Source: Selenomonas ruminantium subsp. lactilytica TAM6421 | GTDB lineage: Bacteria; Bacillota; Negativicutes; Selenomonadales; Selenomonadaceae | Length of the DNA stretch: 64,000 nucleotides | Direction of reading: 5' to 3' | NCBI RefSeq assembly: GCF_000284095.1 | Contig: NC_017068.1 | Span: 1,984,001-2,048,000, forward strand | In this document: positions 53,016 to 60,542 of the stretch, piece after piece | How positions within the stretch are numbered: position 1 is the stretch's first letter | Layout: each line of letters starts with the position of its first letter | Notes under the pieces: generated by a model | Databases searched by the model: none | The model's input: the letters and a program-made list of their open reading frames with translations, nothing else | Told to the model about the DNA's origin: nothing | Position numbers and translations under genes: made by a program

Positions 53016-53219
53016 ATGGCAAGAAAAGCAAATTATGACGAGAAAATCAGTGCGCTAGAGGCAAAAATCGAAAAGAAGCAGCGCGAAATCAAAGCCCTCA
53101 AAGCACAGGTTTCTGACCTGAAAGCCAAGAAGGCCGAAAATGATTATAAAGAGCTGACGGAATACATGCTGGCCAACAACCTGACCGCTGAAGAAGTCCT
53201 GGCCTGCATCAAGGACTGA
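53016..53219 (+). CDS. small coiled-coil protein, unknown function
   Basis: This 67-residue protein is almost entirely a Lys/Glu/Ala-rich coiled coil (YDEKISALEAKIEKKQREIK, then ALKAQVSDLKAKKA) with a short C-terminal helix (LTEYMLANNLTAEEVLACI). The ATG follows AGGAGTGA by about 10 nt. It has a near-consensus promoter and a strong terminator and is therefore a real, probably well-expressed, single gene. No family is recognised; a nucleoid or scaffold role would be a guess. Confidence 0.8.
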   Translation: MARKANYDEKISALEAKIEKKQREIKALKAQVSDLKAKKAENDYKELTEYMLANNLTAEEVLACIKD

Positions 53220-53241
53220 CACATATACAAAACGCTAAACG

Positions 53242-53280
53242 GGGCGGCTGACCTATCAATAGACGATAGGTCAGCCGCCC
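53242..53280 (+). terminator. intrinsic terminator after the coiled-coil gene
   Basis: GGGCGGCTGACCTATC and its complement form a perfect 16-bp stem with a 7-nt loop, followed by TTGTGTTTG. The U-tract is interrupted, but the stem is very strong. Confidence 0.82.
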
Positions 53281-53336
53281 TTGTGTTTGTATAAAACAGT
53301 ATTATTACCAAGCAGGCTATTCCTGCATAAGGTCTT

Positions 53337-53717
53337 TTACCTGCCCACGCATTCAGCCAGCAGGGCCTGCACCTTGTAGACATCCGCGTCCTTGCTGAAG
53401 GTGTAAACCAATGGGTCAGCGCCCAGCCCTGCCACCCAGATTTTCAATTCTGCGTCCAAGTCAAAATGCCCAGCCGACTCCACGGCAAAGTGACGGATGC
53501 TCTTATATGGAATGGAATGATAATCCACCTTTTTGCCTGTAGCTCCCTGAACATCCACCAGAAGCAGCCGATAATCCGTGAAAATCATCAGATCCCGCAC
53601 CCACTGGTACGCCTGAATGATTTCTTCATGCTCCCCCAGCAATTTACCGTAATCCTTCTTTACCTCGTCGATATCAGTCTTCGCCGCATTGCCCATCAGA
53701 CCGCTGATAATGCTCAT
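53337..53717 (-). CDS. PH-domain-like protein (bPH type)
   Basis: The protein has 126 residues: a short helical start (SIISGLMGNAAKTDID) and a beta-rich domain resembling bacterial PH domains (IIQAYQWVRDLMIFTDYRLL, VDVQG, GKKVDYHSIPYKSIRHFAVE, DLDAELKIWV). It has no signal peptide. Such proteins are common in Firmicutes and have no known function. The ATG at 53717 follows AAGGAAGG; the open frame extends 12 codons further. It is convergent with the small coiled-coil gene, whose terminator lies between them. Confidence 0.78.
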   Translation of the reverse strand: MSIISGLMGNAAKTDIDEVKKDYGKLLGEHEEIIQAYQWVRDLMIFTDYRLLLVDVQGATGKKVDYHSIPYKSIRHFAVESAGHFDLDAELKIWVAGLGADPLVYTFSKDADVYKVQALLAECVGR

Positions 53718-53810
53718 ATTCCGACCTTCCTTTCCACTGTCAAAATCCAACAATAGAAAAATTCGCCTTTCCCCCAGCTGAATCCTGCCGGCAATGCCGC
53801 CTGATTCCCG

Positions 53811-54503
53811 TTATGCAAACAAGGCAGCAACATCCTCTGCCTTAATCCCCGACAAAGTCTTATCCCCTTTCGCAATGCAGGCCAACACCGAAAGCCCCGT
53901 CATTTCCTCACACATGTGCCGGTTGTCTTCCTCCATCACATCACCTGCATGGTAGTTATTGAAGAGTATCCCCTTGAGCGGCATTCCCTTCTGCCGCATG
54001 TATTCATAAGTGAGCACCACGCCATTTATGGTGCCAAGACCTGCATCAGCTACCATGACACTGGGCAAGTTGAACTTGCGCACGACATCTTCCAGCTGGA
54101 TGTGTTCTTCGTCATAGCCCAGCGGACAAAGAATTCCGCCGCTGCCTTCCACCACCACATAATCATGGGCTGCGCAAACCTCTCGGAATGTCTTTTCCAC
54201 GACTTCCATACGCACAGGATTTCCCTCTAGCCGCGAAGCCAGATGCGGCGATACTGCGTGTTCGTAGACATAGGGGCACATGCTTTCCAGACTCTGGTCT
54301 ATCCCGGAAAATTCCTTGACAAACAGGGCATCTCCCGGAATGAGCGCGCCATCTGCCCGCCTGTCGTTACCGCTCATCGCCGCCTTATAATAGGCAACAT
54401 CCAGACCAGCATCATGCAGTGTTTTCACCAGCAGCCCAGCCACATAGGTCTTGCCGATTTCCGTTCCCGTTCCCGTTACAAAAAGATTCCGGCTCATGCT
54501 CAT
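53811..54503 (-). CDS. bioD: dethiobiotin synthetase
   Basis: It closes the ureido ring of dethiobiotin using ATP and CO2. The protein has 230 residues with the P-loop VTGTGTEIGKTYVAGLL, a Lys/Ser block (YYKAAMSGNDRRAD), VEGSGGILCPL and a GTINGVVLTYEY segment. The ATG at 54503 is 8 nt after GGAGG and overlaps the bioA stop (ATGA). The open frame extends 7 codons further. It is the second gene of bioA-bioD, under a predicted BirA operator; bioB and bioF are not in the window. Confidence 0.94.
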   Translation of the reverse strand: MSMSRNLFVTGTGTEIGKTYVAGLLVKTLHDAGLDVAYYKAAMSGNDRRADGALIPGDALFVKEFSGIDQSLESMCPYVYEHAVSPHLASRLEGNPVRMEVVEKTFREVCAAHDYVVVEGSGGILCPLGYDEEHIQLEDVVRKFNLPSVMVADAGLGTINGVVLTYEYMRQKGMPLKGILFNNYHAGDVMEEDNRHMCEEMTGLSVLACIAKGDKTLSGIKAEDVAALFA

Positions 54504-55708
54504 TTCTCTGTCCTCCTGAACCATTCCTTCATCACGGCAAAGATTTTGACCAATTCCTCATCATTCAGGATATAGGGAACCATCGAATAGAGATATTTGA
54601 GGAATGGCCGTGCAAACACACCATGCTCATAGGCAAATTGCTGATAACCCTCCAGCGTTTTTTCATCATAAACTTCGATGCAGGCACAGCCGCCCATTAT
54701 GCGGATCTCACGGATGCGCGGATCACTAAAGCCAGCCAATTCCCGCCGCGTCACGTCTTCGATATGCGCCACCCGCGCCGGGATATCCAACTGATCGAAC
54801 AGCTCAATCGACGCCTTGGCTGCCGCACAGGCCAGGGCATTGCCCATAAAGGTCGGTCCATGCATCAGTGCCTTTTCCGGCGCATCATCGTAAAAGGCCT
54901 CAAATACCTTTTTATTCGCCACCGTTACGGCATGGCCGATATGGCCGCCGGTGAGTCCTTTGCCCAATACCAGAATATCCGGCAGAACCACATCCGCCAC
55001 AAAACGATACCCCGTCCGGCCAAAGCCCGTGGCCACCTCATCGAAAATCAGCAGCACGCCATACTGGTCGCAAAGTTCCCGTGCTCGTTTGAGGAAGGAG
55101 ATATCATACATCCGCATTCCCCCGGCCCCCTGCAACAGCGGTTCCACGATAAAGCAGTTCAATTCATCCTTATAGCGGGCAAAGGCTTCTTCCAGCGCTG
55201 GAATCTCCGTGGGAATATGCACGACATAGGGATTCTCGCCATAAACCTGCAATACGAAGTGATAGTCCTCATCGTCCCCCACAGCCATGGTCTTGAAGGT
55301 ATCACCATGGTAGGCATGCTCCAACGCCAGCACCTTCGTACGCCCAGCCTCGCCACGGTTCACATAATACTGCAAGGCCATCTTCAGCGCTACTTCCACA
55401 GCCACGCTGCCTGAATCCGAGAAAAAGCAATAATTCAAATCTCCCGGCAGCCAATCCGCCAGCTTCTCCGAAAGTTCCTCCACCGGCTTATGCGTCAGAC
55501 CGCCGAGCATGACATGGGAGAATTTTGACGCCTGCTGGCAAATCGCCTCTGTAATATGCGGCTGATGATAGCCATAAATCACGCTCCACCATGAAGATAT
55601 GGAATCCAGCAGCTTCGCATTCTTCGTGTAGAGATACGGCCCTTTGGCGTCAACAACCTCATAGGGTGCCTTCATCGTCTTCATCTGTTCATAGGGATAC
55701 CAAATCAT
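54500..55708 (-). CDS. bioA: adenosylmethionine-8-amino-7-oxononanoate aminotransferase
   Basis: It transfers an amino group from S-adenosylmethionine to KAPA in biotin synthesis. The protein has 402 residues. Motifs: IWYPYEQMK, DSISSWWSVIYGYHQPHI with the substrate Trp pair, FFSDSGSVAVEVALKMALQY, ALEHAYHGDTFKTMAVGD, IFDEVATGFGRTG and the PLP lysine in LVLGKGLTGGHIG. The ATG follows AAAGGGGGG. It is the first gene of the bioA-bioD operon. It is slightly shorter than the E. coli enzyme, but no motif is missing. Confidence 0.95.
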   Translation of the reverse strand: MIWYPYEQMKTMKAPYEVVDAKGPYLYTKNAKLLDSISSWWSVIYGYHQPHITEAICQQASKFSHVMLGGLTHKPVEELSEKLADWLPGDLNYCFFSDSGSVAVEVALKMALQYYVNRGEAGRTKVLALEHAYHGDTFKTMAVGDDEDYHFVLQVYGENPYVVHIPTEIPALEEAFARYKDELNCFIVEPLLQGAGGMRMYDISFLKRARELCDQYGVLLIFDEVATGFGRTGYRFVADVVLPDILVLGKGLTGGHIGHAVTVANKKVFEAFYDDAPEKALMHGPTFMGNALACAAAKASIELFDQLDIPARVAHIEDVTRRELAGFSDPRIREIRIMGGCACIEVYDEKTLEGYQQFAYEHGVFARPFLKYLYSMVPYILNDEELVKIFAVMKEWFRRTEK

Positions 55709-55778
55709 TGACAGCCCCCCTTTGCCTGGCTAATATTCTGCATAATCATTACTTCCTTTCTAAAACTTCACGTTTATC

Positions 55779-55807
55779 AAGATACTCCTTTAAACCGCCA
55801 TTGTCAA
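55779..55807 (-). promoter_or_regulatory. bioA promoter
   Basis: On the minus strand, consensus TTGACA (55802-55807) and TATCTT (55779-55784) are 17 bp apart. The -35 lies inside the BirA-type operator. Confidence 0.8.
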
Positions 55808-55832
55808 CCTGGGATAAGATAAAAGTTAACAA
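55801..55832. promoter_or_regulatory. BirA operator of the biotin operon
   Basis: TTGTCAACC (55801-55809), 14 bp, AGTTAACAA (55824-55832). This is the known BirA arrangement, TTGTNAACC-N14/15-GGTTNACAA, with small deviations. It covers the bioA -35 hexamer, so the biotinoyl-AMP-loaded repressor would block transcription. The other strand carries the divergent prepilin peptidase gene, which may also be affected. Confidence 0.85.
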
Positions 55833-55918
55833 AAGAATTGTGAAGATTGCGTTTTATACCAATCTATGATAAAGTATGCAATTATAAAAAGCACACAAAC
55901 ACAGGAGGCAAAGGTCTT

Positions 55919-56548
55919 ATGATAAAACTACTTTTCGCCATTGCAGCAGCTGTTATTGGCGCCATGACTGGCTCACGCTGGATTGAGCGCCTTTACGAAA
56001 AAAAACCGGATATTCTCAGCTTTCCCCACCAAACATCGGCACAGAATCATCAGCGGAGACGATTCTTACCGGCTGTTTTGGGAACACTCTTTGCATTTTA
56101 CCTGCTCACAACTGCAGCCACACCTTTGCTGGCAGTTTTGCAATTGTTTTACATCTACTTTCTTATTCTTTTCACCTTCACTGACTTTGAGCAGCAGGTT
56201 ATCTTTGACCGCATGCTGATTCCTTTTGCCCTACTGGGCCTGCCTGCCACTCTGCTCAGCGGAGCAGGCATCGTCAATCACCTGCTGGCAGCACTGAGTG
56301 GCGGCCTGCTGTTCCTGCTGCTGGCCATCATTACCCGCGGCGGCATCGGCGGCGGCGATATCAAATTGATTGCCGCTTTGGGCTTATGGCTGGGCGTAAA
56401 CAGCCTTAGCCATGTGATTGCCATGGGCCTGATTGGCGGCGGCATCGGTGCTCTTCTGCTGATGCTTTTGAAGCACAAAAAAAGGACCGATACTTTCGCA
56501 TACGGTCCTTACTTTACCATCGCAGCCCTGATTCTATTGCTGCTTTGA
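55919..56548 (+). CDS. prepilin peptidase, short form (type IV prepilin-like A24)
   Basis: The protein has 209 residues and about six hydrophobic segments. The two catalytic aspartates of A24 aspartic peptidases are present: TDFEQQVIFDRM and GIGGGDIKLIAALGLWLG. Full-length enzymes (about 250-290 residues) also have an N-terminal methyltransferase domain with CxxC pairs; here it is reduced to a loop (YEKKPDILSFPHQTSAQNHQ), so only cleavage is expected. The ATG is 10 nt after AGGAGG. It could process pseudopilins of the DNA-uptake machinery, in line with comEA/comEC. Its last codons contain the terminator of the convergent gene. Confidence 0.85.
   Translation: MIKLLFAIAAAVIGAMTGSRWIERLYEKKPDILSFPHQTSAQNHQRRRFLPAVLGTLFAFYLLTTAATPLLAVLQLFYIYFLILFTFTDFEQQVIFDRMLIPFALLGLPATLLSGAGIVNHLLAALSGGLLFLLLAIITRGGIGGGDIKLIAALGLWLGVNSLSHVIAMGLIGGGIGALLLMLLKHKKRTDTFAYGPYFTIAALILLLL
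56476..56510 (-). terminator. terminator of the binding-protein gene, inside the prepilin peptidase coding region
   Basis: On the minus strand AAGGACCG pairs with CGGTCCTT around a 13-nt loop and is followed by an unbroken run of seven T. It lies 44-78 bp past the binding-protein stop and within codons 187-198 of the convergent gene. Confidence 0.82.
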
Positions 56549-56553
56549 TCTGA

Positions 56554-57357
56554 TTATTTTTTTGTAATGTCCTTGCCGAACCATTTTTCGGAAATCTTGG
56601 CCATGGTGCCATCGGCTTTCATTTCATTCAGGACTTTCTGCACATCGTCACGCAGCTGCTGATTGTCCTTGGCAAAACCAATGCCAAAGGTGCTGACCTC
56701 ACCGATAGCCACATCCACGGCCTCCAAGCTGTCCGGATGCTTGCTCATATAGTAGCGGCCCACAATCTCATCGCCCACAACGGCATCAACGCGGCCATTT
56801 TCCAAATCCATAAAGGCAGAAACAAAGTCGGAATACTTCTTGACTTCCTTTACCTTCTCCTTGAAGAAGGCGCTGCCATCCATATATTCTTCAGCCGAGC
56901 TGGCACTCTGGGTACCAACGATCTTGCCTGCCATGGAAGCTTCGTCCTTGATATCCTTGTTGCCTTTCTTTACAAAGATGATCTGGCGGTTATCCATATA
57001 GGGATCGGAGAAGAGCATGTTTTCCTTACGCTTTTCCGTGATATCCAGACCATTCCAAAGGATATCCACGCGGCCGCTCTTGAGTTCGGCTTCCTTGCTG
57101 GACCAGTCGATGGCCTTGAATTCCACTTCACGTCCCAGACGCTTGCTGGCTTCCTTGGCCAGGTCGATATCAAAGCCCACAATCTGGTTATTCTCATCCT
57201 TGAAGCCCATGGGCGGGAAGTTATCGTCCAGACCTACCACGATTTTCTTGCCTGCGCCGGGTGCAGCGTCCTTATTTGCCTCACTGCCACAGCCTGCAGC
57301 TACCGCCGCCGTCATAATTGCCGCCAAGCCCAGCGACAAGAGTTTCTGCCATTTCAT
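56554..57357 (-). CDS. amino-acid ABC transporter substrate-binding lipoprotein
   Basis: The protein has 267 residues. A lipoprotein signal ends in the lipobox VAAGC (Cys23). The SBP_bac_3 fold follows (GKKIVVGLDDNFPPMGFKD, GFDIDLAKEASKRLG, DILWNGLDITEKRKENMLFS, GTQSASSAEEYM). Binding-site residues typical of polar amino-acid binders are present. No permease or ATPase genes are adjacent, so it is an orphan. The ATG at 57357 is 9 nt from GAGGGG; the frame is open 11 codons further. A TTGACA promoter lies upstream. Confidence 0.9.
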   Translation of the reverse strand: MKWQKLLSLGLAAIMTAAVAAGCGSEANKDAAPGAGKKIVVGLDDNFPPMGFKDENNQIVGFDIDLAKEASKRLGREVEFKAIDWSSKEAELKSGRVDILWNGLDITEKRKENMLFSDPYMDNRQIIFVKKGNKDIKDEASMAGKIVGTQSASSAEEYMDGSAFFKEKVKEVKKYSDFVSAFMDLENGRVDAVVGDEIVGRYYMSKHPDSLEAVDVAIGEVSTFGIGFAKDNQQLRDDVQKVLNEMKADGTMAKISEKWFGKDITKK

Positions 57358-57413
57358 ACCATCAGGCCCCTCTCTGTTTTTCTTTATCACGCTAAAGGAT
57401 TAATTCATTTGTA

Positions 57414-57443
57414 ATTATACTGTAAAGTTGTAAATAATGTCAA
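57414..57443 (-). promoter_or_regulatory. promoter of the binding-protein gene
   Basis: On the minus strand, TTGACA (57438-57443) and consensus TATAAT (57414-57419) are 18 bp apart. Confidence 0.85.
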
Positions 57444-57549
57444 GCTAATTTCCCGCTGACAAAAATAAAAAAAGGTATTTTCCGCCGAAACGAGAAATAT
57501 ACAGTATATATAACTGTGGAATTATATCCCACGCAAGGAGGGGTTTACT

Positions 57550-58614
57550 TTGCGAGCAGTTTCGGTGGAAGATCTAAAACCTGGCATGATTCTTGCCCGC
57601 ACCATCGTCAATCCAGACATGGTCGTGGTTTTATCGGAAGATACACTTTTGACCAAAGCCCATATTACCAGGCTGACCTTTTTGAACATCCCTGTGGTAT
57701 ACATCAAGGACGAATATGAACTGAGCAAAAATTATCAGGCTGTTTCCACGATCTTCAATCGTGGCAATGCATTTGTGAAGGAATACGACGGTGTTCTGCA
57801 GGAAGCCAAGGGAATTTTTGAGGAAACCAGCAAATCTGGCAATGTTCCCATGAACGAAACCCAGGATATGGTCAAGGACACCATCGCGCCGCTGGCTCGT
57901 AACAGCGGTGCCATCGATTACCTGTATGAGCTCAACCACAAGGCCAATGATGTATACAACCATTCCCTGCGCGTGTCCATCCTGGCTGGTGTCATCGCCA
58001 AATGGATGCATTTCAAGCGGGACAAAACCCGTGACCTCATCATGGCCGGGTTCCTGCATGATATCGGCAAATGCAAATTCCCCCAGCGACTGCTGGATAA
58101 GAACATCAACAACCTGCAGGGGGAAGATTATGAAGCCTATATCAAGCATACCGTGGATGGCCAACATATCCTGAACAGTATCGACGGTCTGTCTGACGGC
58201 GTGAAACTGGCCGCTATGCAGCATCACGAACGCATGGATGGCACCGGGTTCCCCTTTGGCAGCCAGGGCAGCGATATCCACGAATACGCTCGCATCATCA
58301 TGATTGCAGATATCTACGATAATATCACGACGGAGCGGGAAGGTTATATCAAGCAGACTCCCTTTGCTGCCATCGCCCAGCTTACGGAAAATATGTTCGT
58401 TTCCTTGGATCCGGAAGTCTGTGTGCCTGTACTGACGCATATCAAAGATGCCTTCCTGGGTTCCAGGGTTACTCTGAACAACGGCGAAAAAGGCAGCATT
58501 GCCGCCTACCCCAACGACTACGCTGCCCATCCCATCGTCAGCCTGGACACGGGCGAGATCTTGAACCTCAACCATCATCCGGAACTGATGATTACAGAAT
58601 ACAATCCTAAATAA
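57550..58614 (+). CDS. HD-GYP domain c-di-GMP phosphodiesterase
   Basis: The protein has 354 residues. A DUF3391-like N-terminus (VSVEDLKPGMILARTIVN) is followed by the HD domain (YNHSLRVSILAGVIAK, then MAGFLHDIGKCKFP and HTVDGQHIL) and the GYP region. In the GYP region the usual HHERxDGxGYP reads HHERMDGTGFP, a conservative Tyr-to-Phe change. The metal ligands look intact, so it should degrade c-di-GMP to pGpG or GMP. The start is TTG at 57550, 7 nt from AGGAGG. A terminator follows. It is divergent from the amino-acid binding protein gene. Confidence 0.92.
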   Translation: MRAVSVEDLKPGMILARTIVNPDMVVVLSEDTLLTKAHITRLTFLNIPVVYIKDEYELSKNYQAVSTIFNRGNAFVKEYDGVLQEAKGIFEETSKSGNVPMNETQDMVKDTIAPLARNSGAIDYLYELNHKANDVYNHSLRVSILAGVIAKWMHFKRDKTRDLIMAGFLHDIGKCKFPQRLLDKNINNLQGEDYEAYIKHTVDGQHILNSIDGLSDGVKLAAMQHHERMDGTGFPFGSQGSDIHEYARIIMIADIYDNITTEREGYIKQTPFAAIAQLTENMFVSLDPEVCVPVLTHIKDAFLGSRVTLNNGEKGSIAAYPNDYAAHPIVSLDTGEILNLNHHPELMITEYNPK

Positions 58615-58621
58615 AGCAAAG

Positions 58622-58656
58622 ACGCGGTCTCCGCTATCAGGAGACCGCGTTTTTTA
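58622..58656. terminator. intrinsic terminator after the HD-GYP gene
   Basis: A perfect 11-bp stem, ACGCGGTCTCC and its complement, with a 7-nt loop and TTTTTT. It sits between convergent genes and overlaps the stop of the GerMN lipoprotein gene. Confidence 0.92.
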
Positions 58657-59244
58657 TTTGATCAGGTTGTCCATGCGTTCCACTGGTTTGGTCAGATCCA
58701 GATGACCGGACAGGGATTCAATCTTCTTCCCCTCCACCAGCAGCTGCACCTTTTTGATTTCTTCAAATTCCGTCAGCGTGTTGACGATGGAGCCCACCAG
58801 CATTTCCTCGCCAGTGGAGCCGCCGATGAATTTCTTGATCAGATTATCATCGAAATCCACAAAGGCAGTATCGCCCTGCACCTTGACACTCTTGATCTTC
58901 GCCTGCTTCGGCACAATGGTTGCCAGGCCTTTTTCCTTGGTGCCCTCCAGCAGGGCCTTCAGGGTTGCAGTGTACTTATCGTCACTGCCTGTTTTGACAG
59001 TCTTCTGCACCGGCACCAGTTTCAGGCCCTGTTCGTCAGGATAGTAAACCTTGACGGTGAGTTTTCCCTTGGCCACATTTTTGTCCTTGTCCTGGACATT
59101 TGTCGGTACCTTGTTCTTATCCGTCGCCACGATAGGACTGTCATCAATATCCGATGAATTCTTCTTATTGTCGTCACTGCATCCCGCCGCACAAAGCATG
59201 GTGATGGTCAGCAGGACAAGCAGGAGAGCTCGTAATTTTTTCAT
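58654..59244 (-). CDS. GerMN-domain lipoprotein
   Basis: The protein has 196 residues with lipobox CAAGC (Cys22), a Lys/Asp-rich linker (about 25-60) and one GerMN/sporulation-type domain (about 62-175: TVKVYYPDEQGLKLVPVQKT, GDTAFVDFDDNLIKKF). GerM domains occur in spore cortex and germination proteins, but also in non-spore-formers as cell-envelope lipoproteins. Here the gene follows an amidase by 11 bp in a cell-wall operon, so a peptidoglycan role is likely. No specific function is shown. Confidence 0.85.
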   Translation of the reverse strand: MKKLRALLLVLLTITMLCAAGCSDDNKKNSSDIDDSPIVATDKNKVPTNVQDKDKNVAKGKLTVKVYYPDEQGLKLVPVQKTVKTGSDDKYTATLKALLEGTKEKGLATIVPKQAKIKSVKVQGDTAFVDFDDNLIKKFIGGSTGEEMLVGSIVNTLTEFEEIKKVQLLVEGKKIESLSGHLDLTKPVERMDNLIK

Positions 59245-59255
59245 GATCGATCACC

Positions 59256-60323
59256 TCATTGGAAATAGCGGGCAATGCCCCGCACGATTGCTGCTGCTAA
59301 TTTATTCTGATAAGCCTCGCTGCGCAAGAGCTTCTCTTCCCGATAGTTCGTCACAAAAGCCAGTTCTACCAGAGAAGCCGGCATATTGGTGTGGCGAAGT
59401 ACATAATAATTCGCGGTCTTGACTCCGCGGTTGAAAAGGCCGCCAGCCTTGGCCAGTTCCTGGTTCAACAGCGTCGCAAACCGCTGACCATTTCTGGAAC
59501 CGGCACTGTAATACGTTTCCATCCCATTCGCGGACGGACTGGAAAATGCATTGCAATGAATGGACAGGAACAACGCCGTGCGGCTGTCCCGATTCGCCAC
59601 ATCACAGCGAGCCTGCAGCTCCTGTTTGCCCGTGGCATTGGGGGCATATACATCCACATCCCGCGTGCGTGTCATGACCACCCGGGCACCGGACTGGGTC
59701 AGGAGATTCTGGACTTTTTTCGCCACCGAAAGCGTCACCGTCTTCTCCATGACGCCCGTAGGACCAACTGCGCCGCTGTCGCTGCCGCCATGACCGGCAT
59801 CCACCACAATGGTCTTGCCCTTGATTCCCGGGCCGGCAGAGAAAGCTCCATCTTTAGAAGGCTCCATTATCTCCAGCACGATGCGGGCAGGCTTTTTCAG
59901 CCGTCTCTCCGCCGGCAACGTTGAGATACGGTAATTGTCACGCGTCACAGGATTGGCGAGCTCCACAGCGATCTGGGTGCTGTTGCCCACTTCCGAGATC
60001 CGCACCTGATTCGCCAGGCCATTGGTCATCGGAATATAACTCTTCACCCGGCCGCGCTGCGTATTGGGCAGTTCCAATACCAGCTCCTGACGCAGATAAC
60101 TATGGGTTTTGACCGTATAACGAGGTTCTCCCCCTGTCATACCTATTTCGATACGCAGGGCGTTACGACCTGCTATTTTTACCCGGCTCGTCTGAAAATA
60201 ATTCAATTTATGCTCATCAGCCTGTGCAGCCTGTGCCGCTTCCGGCAGGCATAAGCCTGTGATAAAAGCTGCCAAAGCTACCAAAACGCCCACCCATCTT
60301 GCCCAGCGGAATACGTTATTCAT
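59256..60323 (-). CDS. N-acetylmuramoyl-L-alanine amidase with AMIN domain
   Basis: The protein has 355 residues: signal peptide (about 1-32), an AMIN-type beta domain (about 40-150: YTVKTHSYLRQELVLELPNT, RIVLEIM) and an Amidase_3 catalytic domain (about 165-355). Zinc ligands and the catalytic Glu are in VVDAGHGGSDSGAVG, the EKTVTLSVA helix, FLSIHCNAFSS and PASLVELAFVTN. It cuts the bond between glycan and stem peptide during division or growth. It lies 18 bp after the DUF3006 gene and 11 bp before the GerMN gene. Confidence 0.93.
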   Translation of the reverse strand: MNNVFRWARWVGVLVALAAFITGLCLPEAAQAAQADEHKLNYFQTSRVKIAGRNALRIEIGMTGGEPRYTVKTHSYLRQELVLELPNTQRGRVKSYIPMTNGLANQVRISEVGNSTQIAVELANPVTRDNYRISTLPAERRLKKPARIVLEIMEPSKDGAFSAGPGIKGKTIVVDAGHGGSDSGAVGPTGVMEKTVTLSVAKKVQNLLTQSGARVVMTRTRDVDVYAPNATGKQELQARCDVANRDSRTALFLSIHCNAFSSPSANGMETYYSAGSRNGQRFATLLNQELAKAGGLFNRGVKTANYYVLRHTNMPASLVELAFVTNYREEKLLRSEAYQNKLAAAIVRGIARYFQ

Positions 60324-60341
60324 TAAATAAGCCTCCCAAAA

Positions 60342-60542
60342 TCAATCACGCAGAAGCTCCAAGGCTTCTTGTTCGGCCGCGTCATTGGCCTCTTTGTCCA
60401 AGGCGATATCAATCTTGATATAGTCGCCCTCATCCACATCCTCCGGCAGAAATTCCCGGGGAAAGTTCACTTTTTTCATTTCCTCGCCTAGCAGCAGCAC
60501 GGCCAGATTGCCTTCATAGCGGTCAATATAAGCAGAAATCAT
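60342..60542 (-). CDS. DUF3006-type small protein
   Basis: This 66-residue acidic protein reads YIDRYEGNLAVLLLGEEMKK, NFPREFLPEDVDEGDYIKID, a pattern typical of DUF3006 proteins in Firmicutes, which often sit next to ComEC-like secreted MBL genes, as here. The ATG lies inside the stop of the MBL lipoprotein gene (ATGA). Function unknown. Confidence 0.83.
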   Translation of the reverse strand: MISAYIDRYEGNLAVLLLGEEMKKVNFPREFLPEDVDEGDYIKIDIALDKEANDAAEQEALELLRD

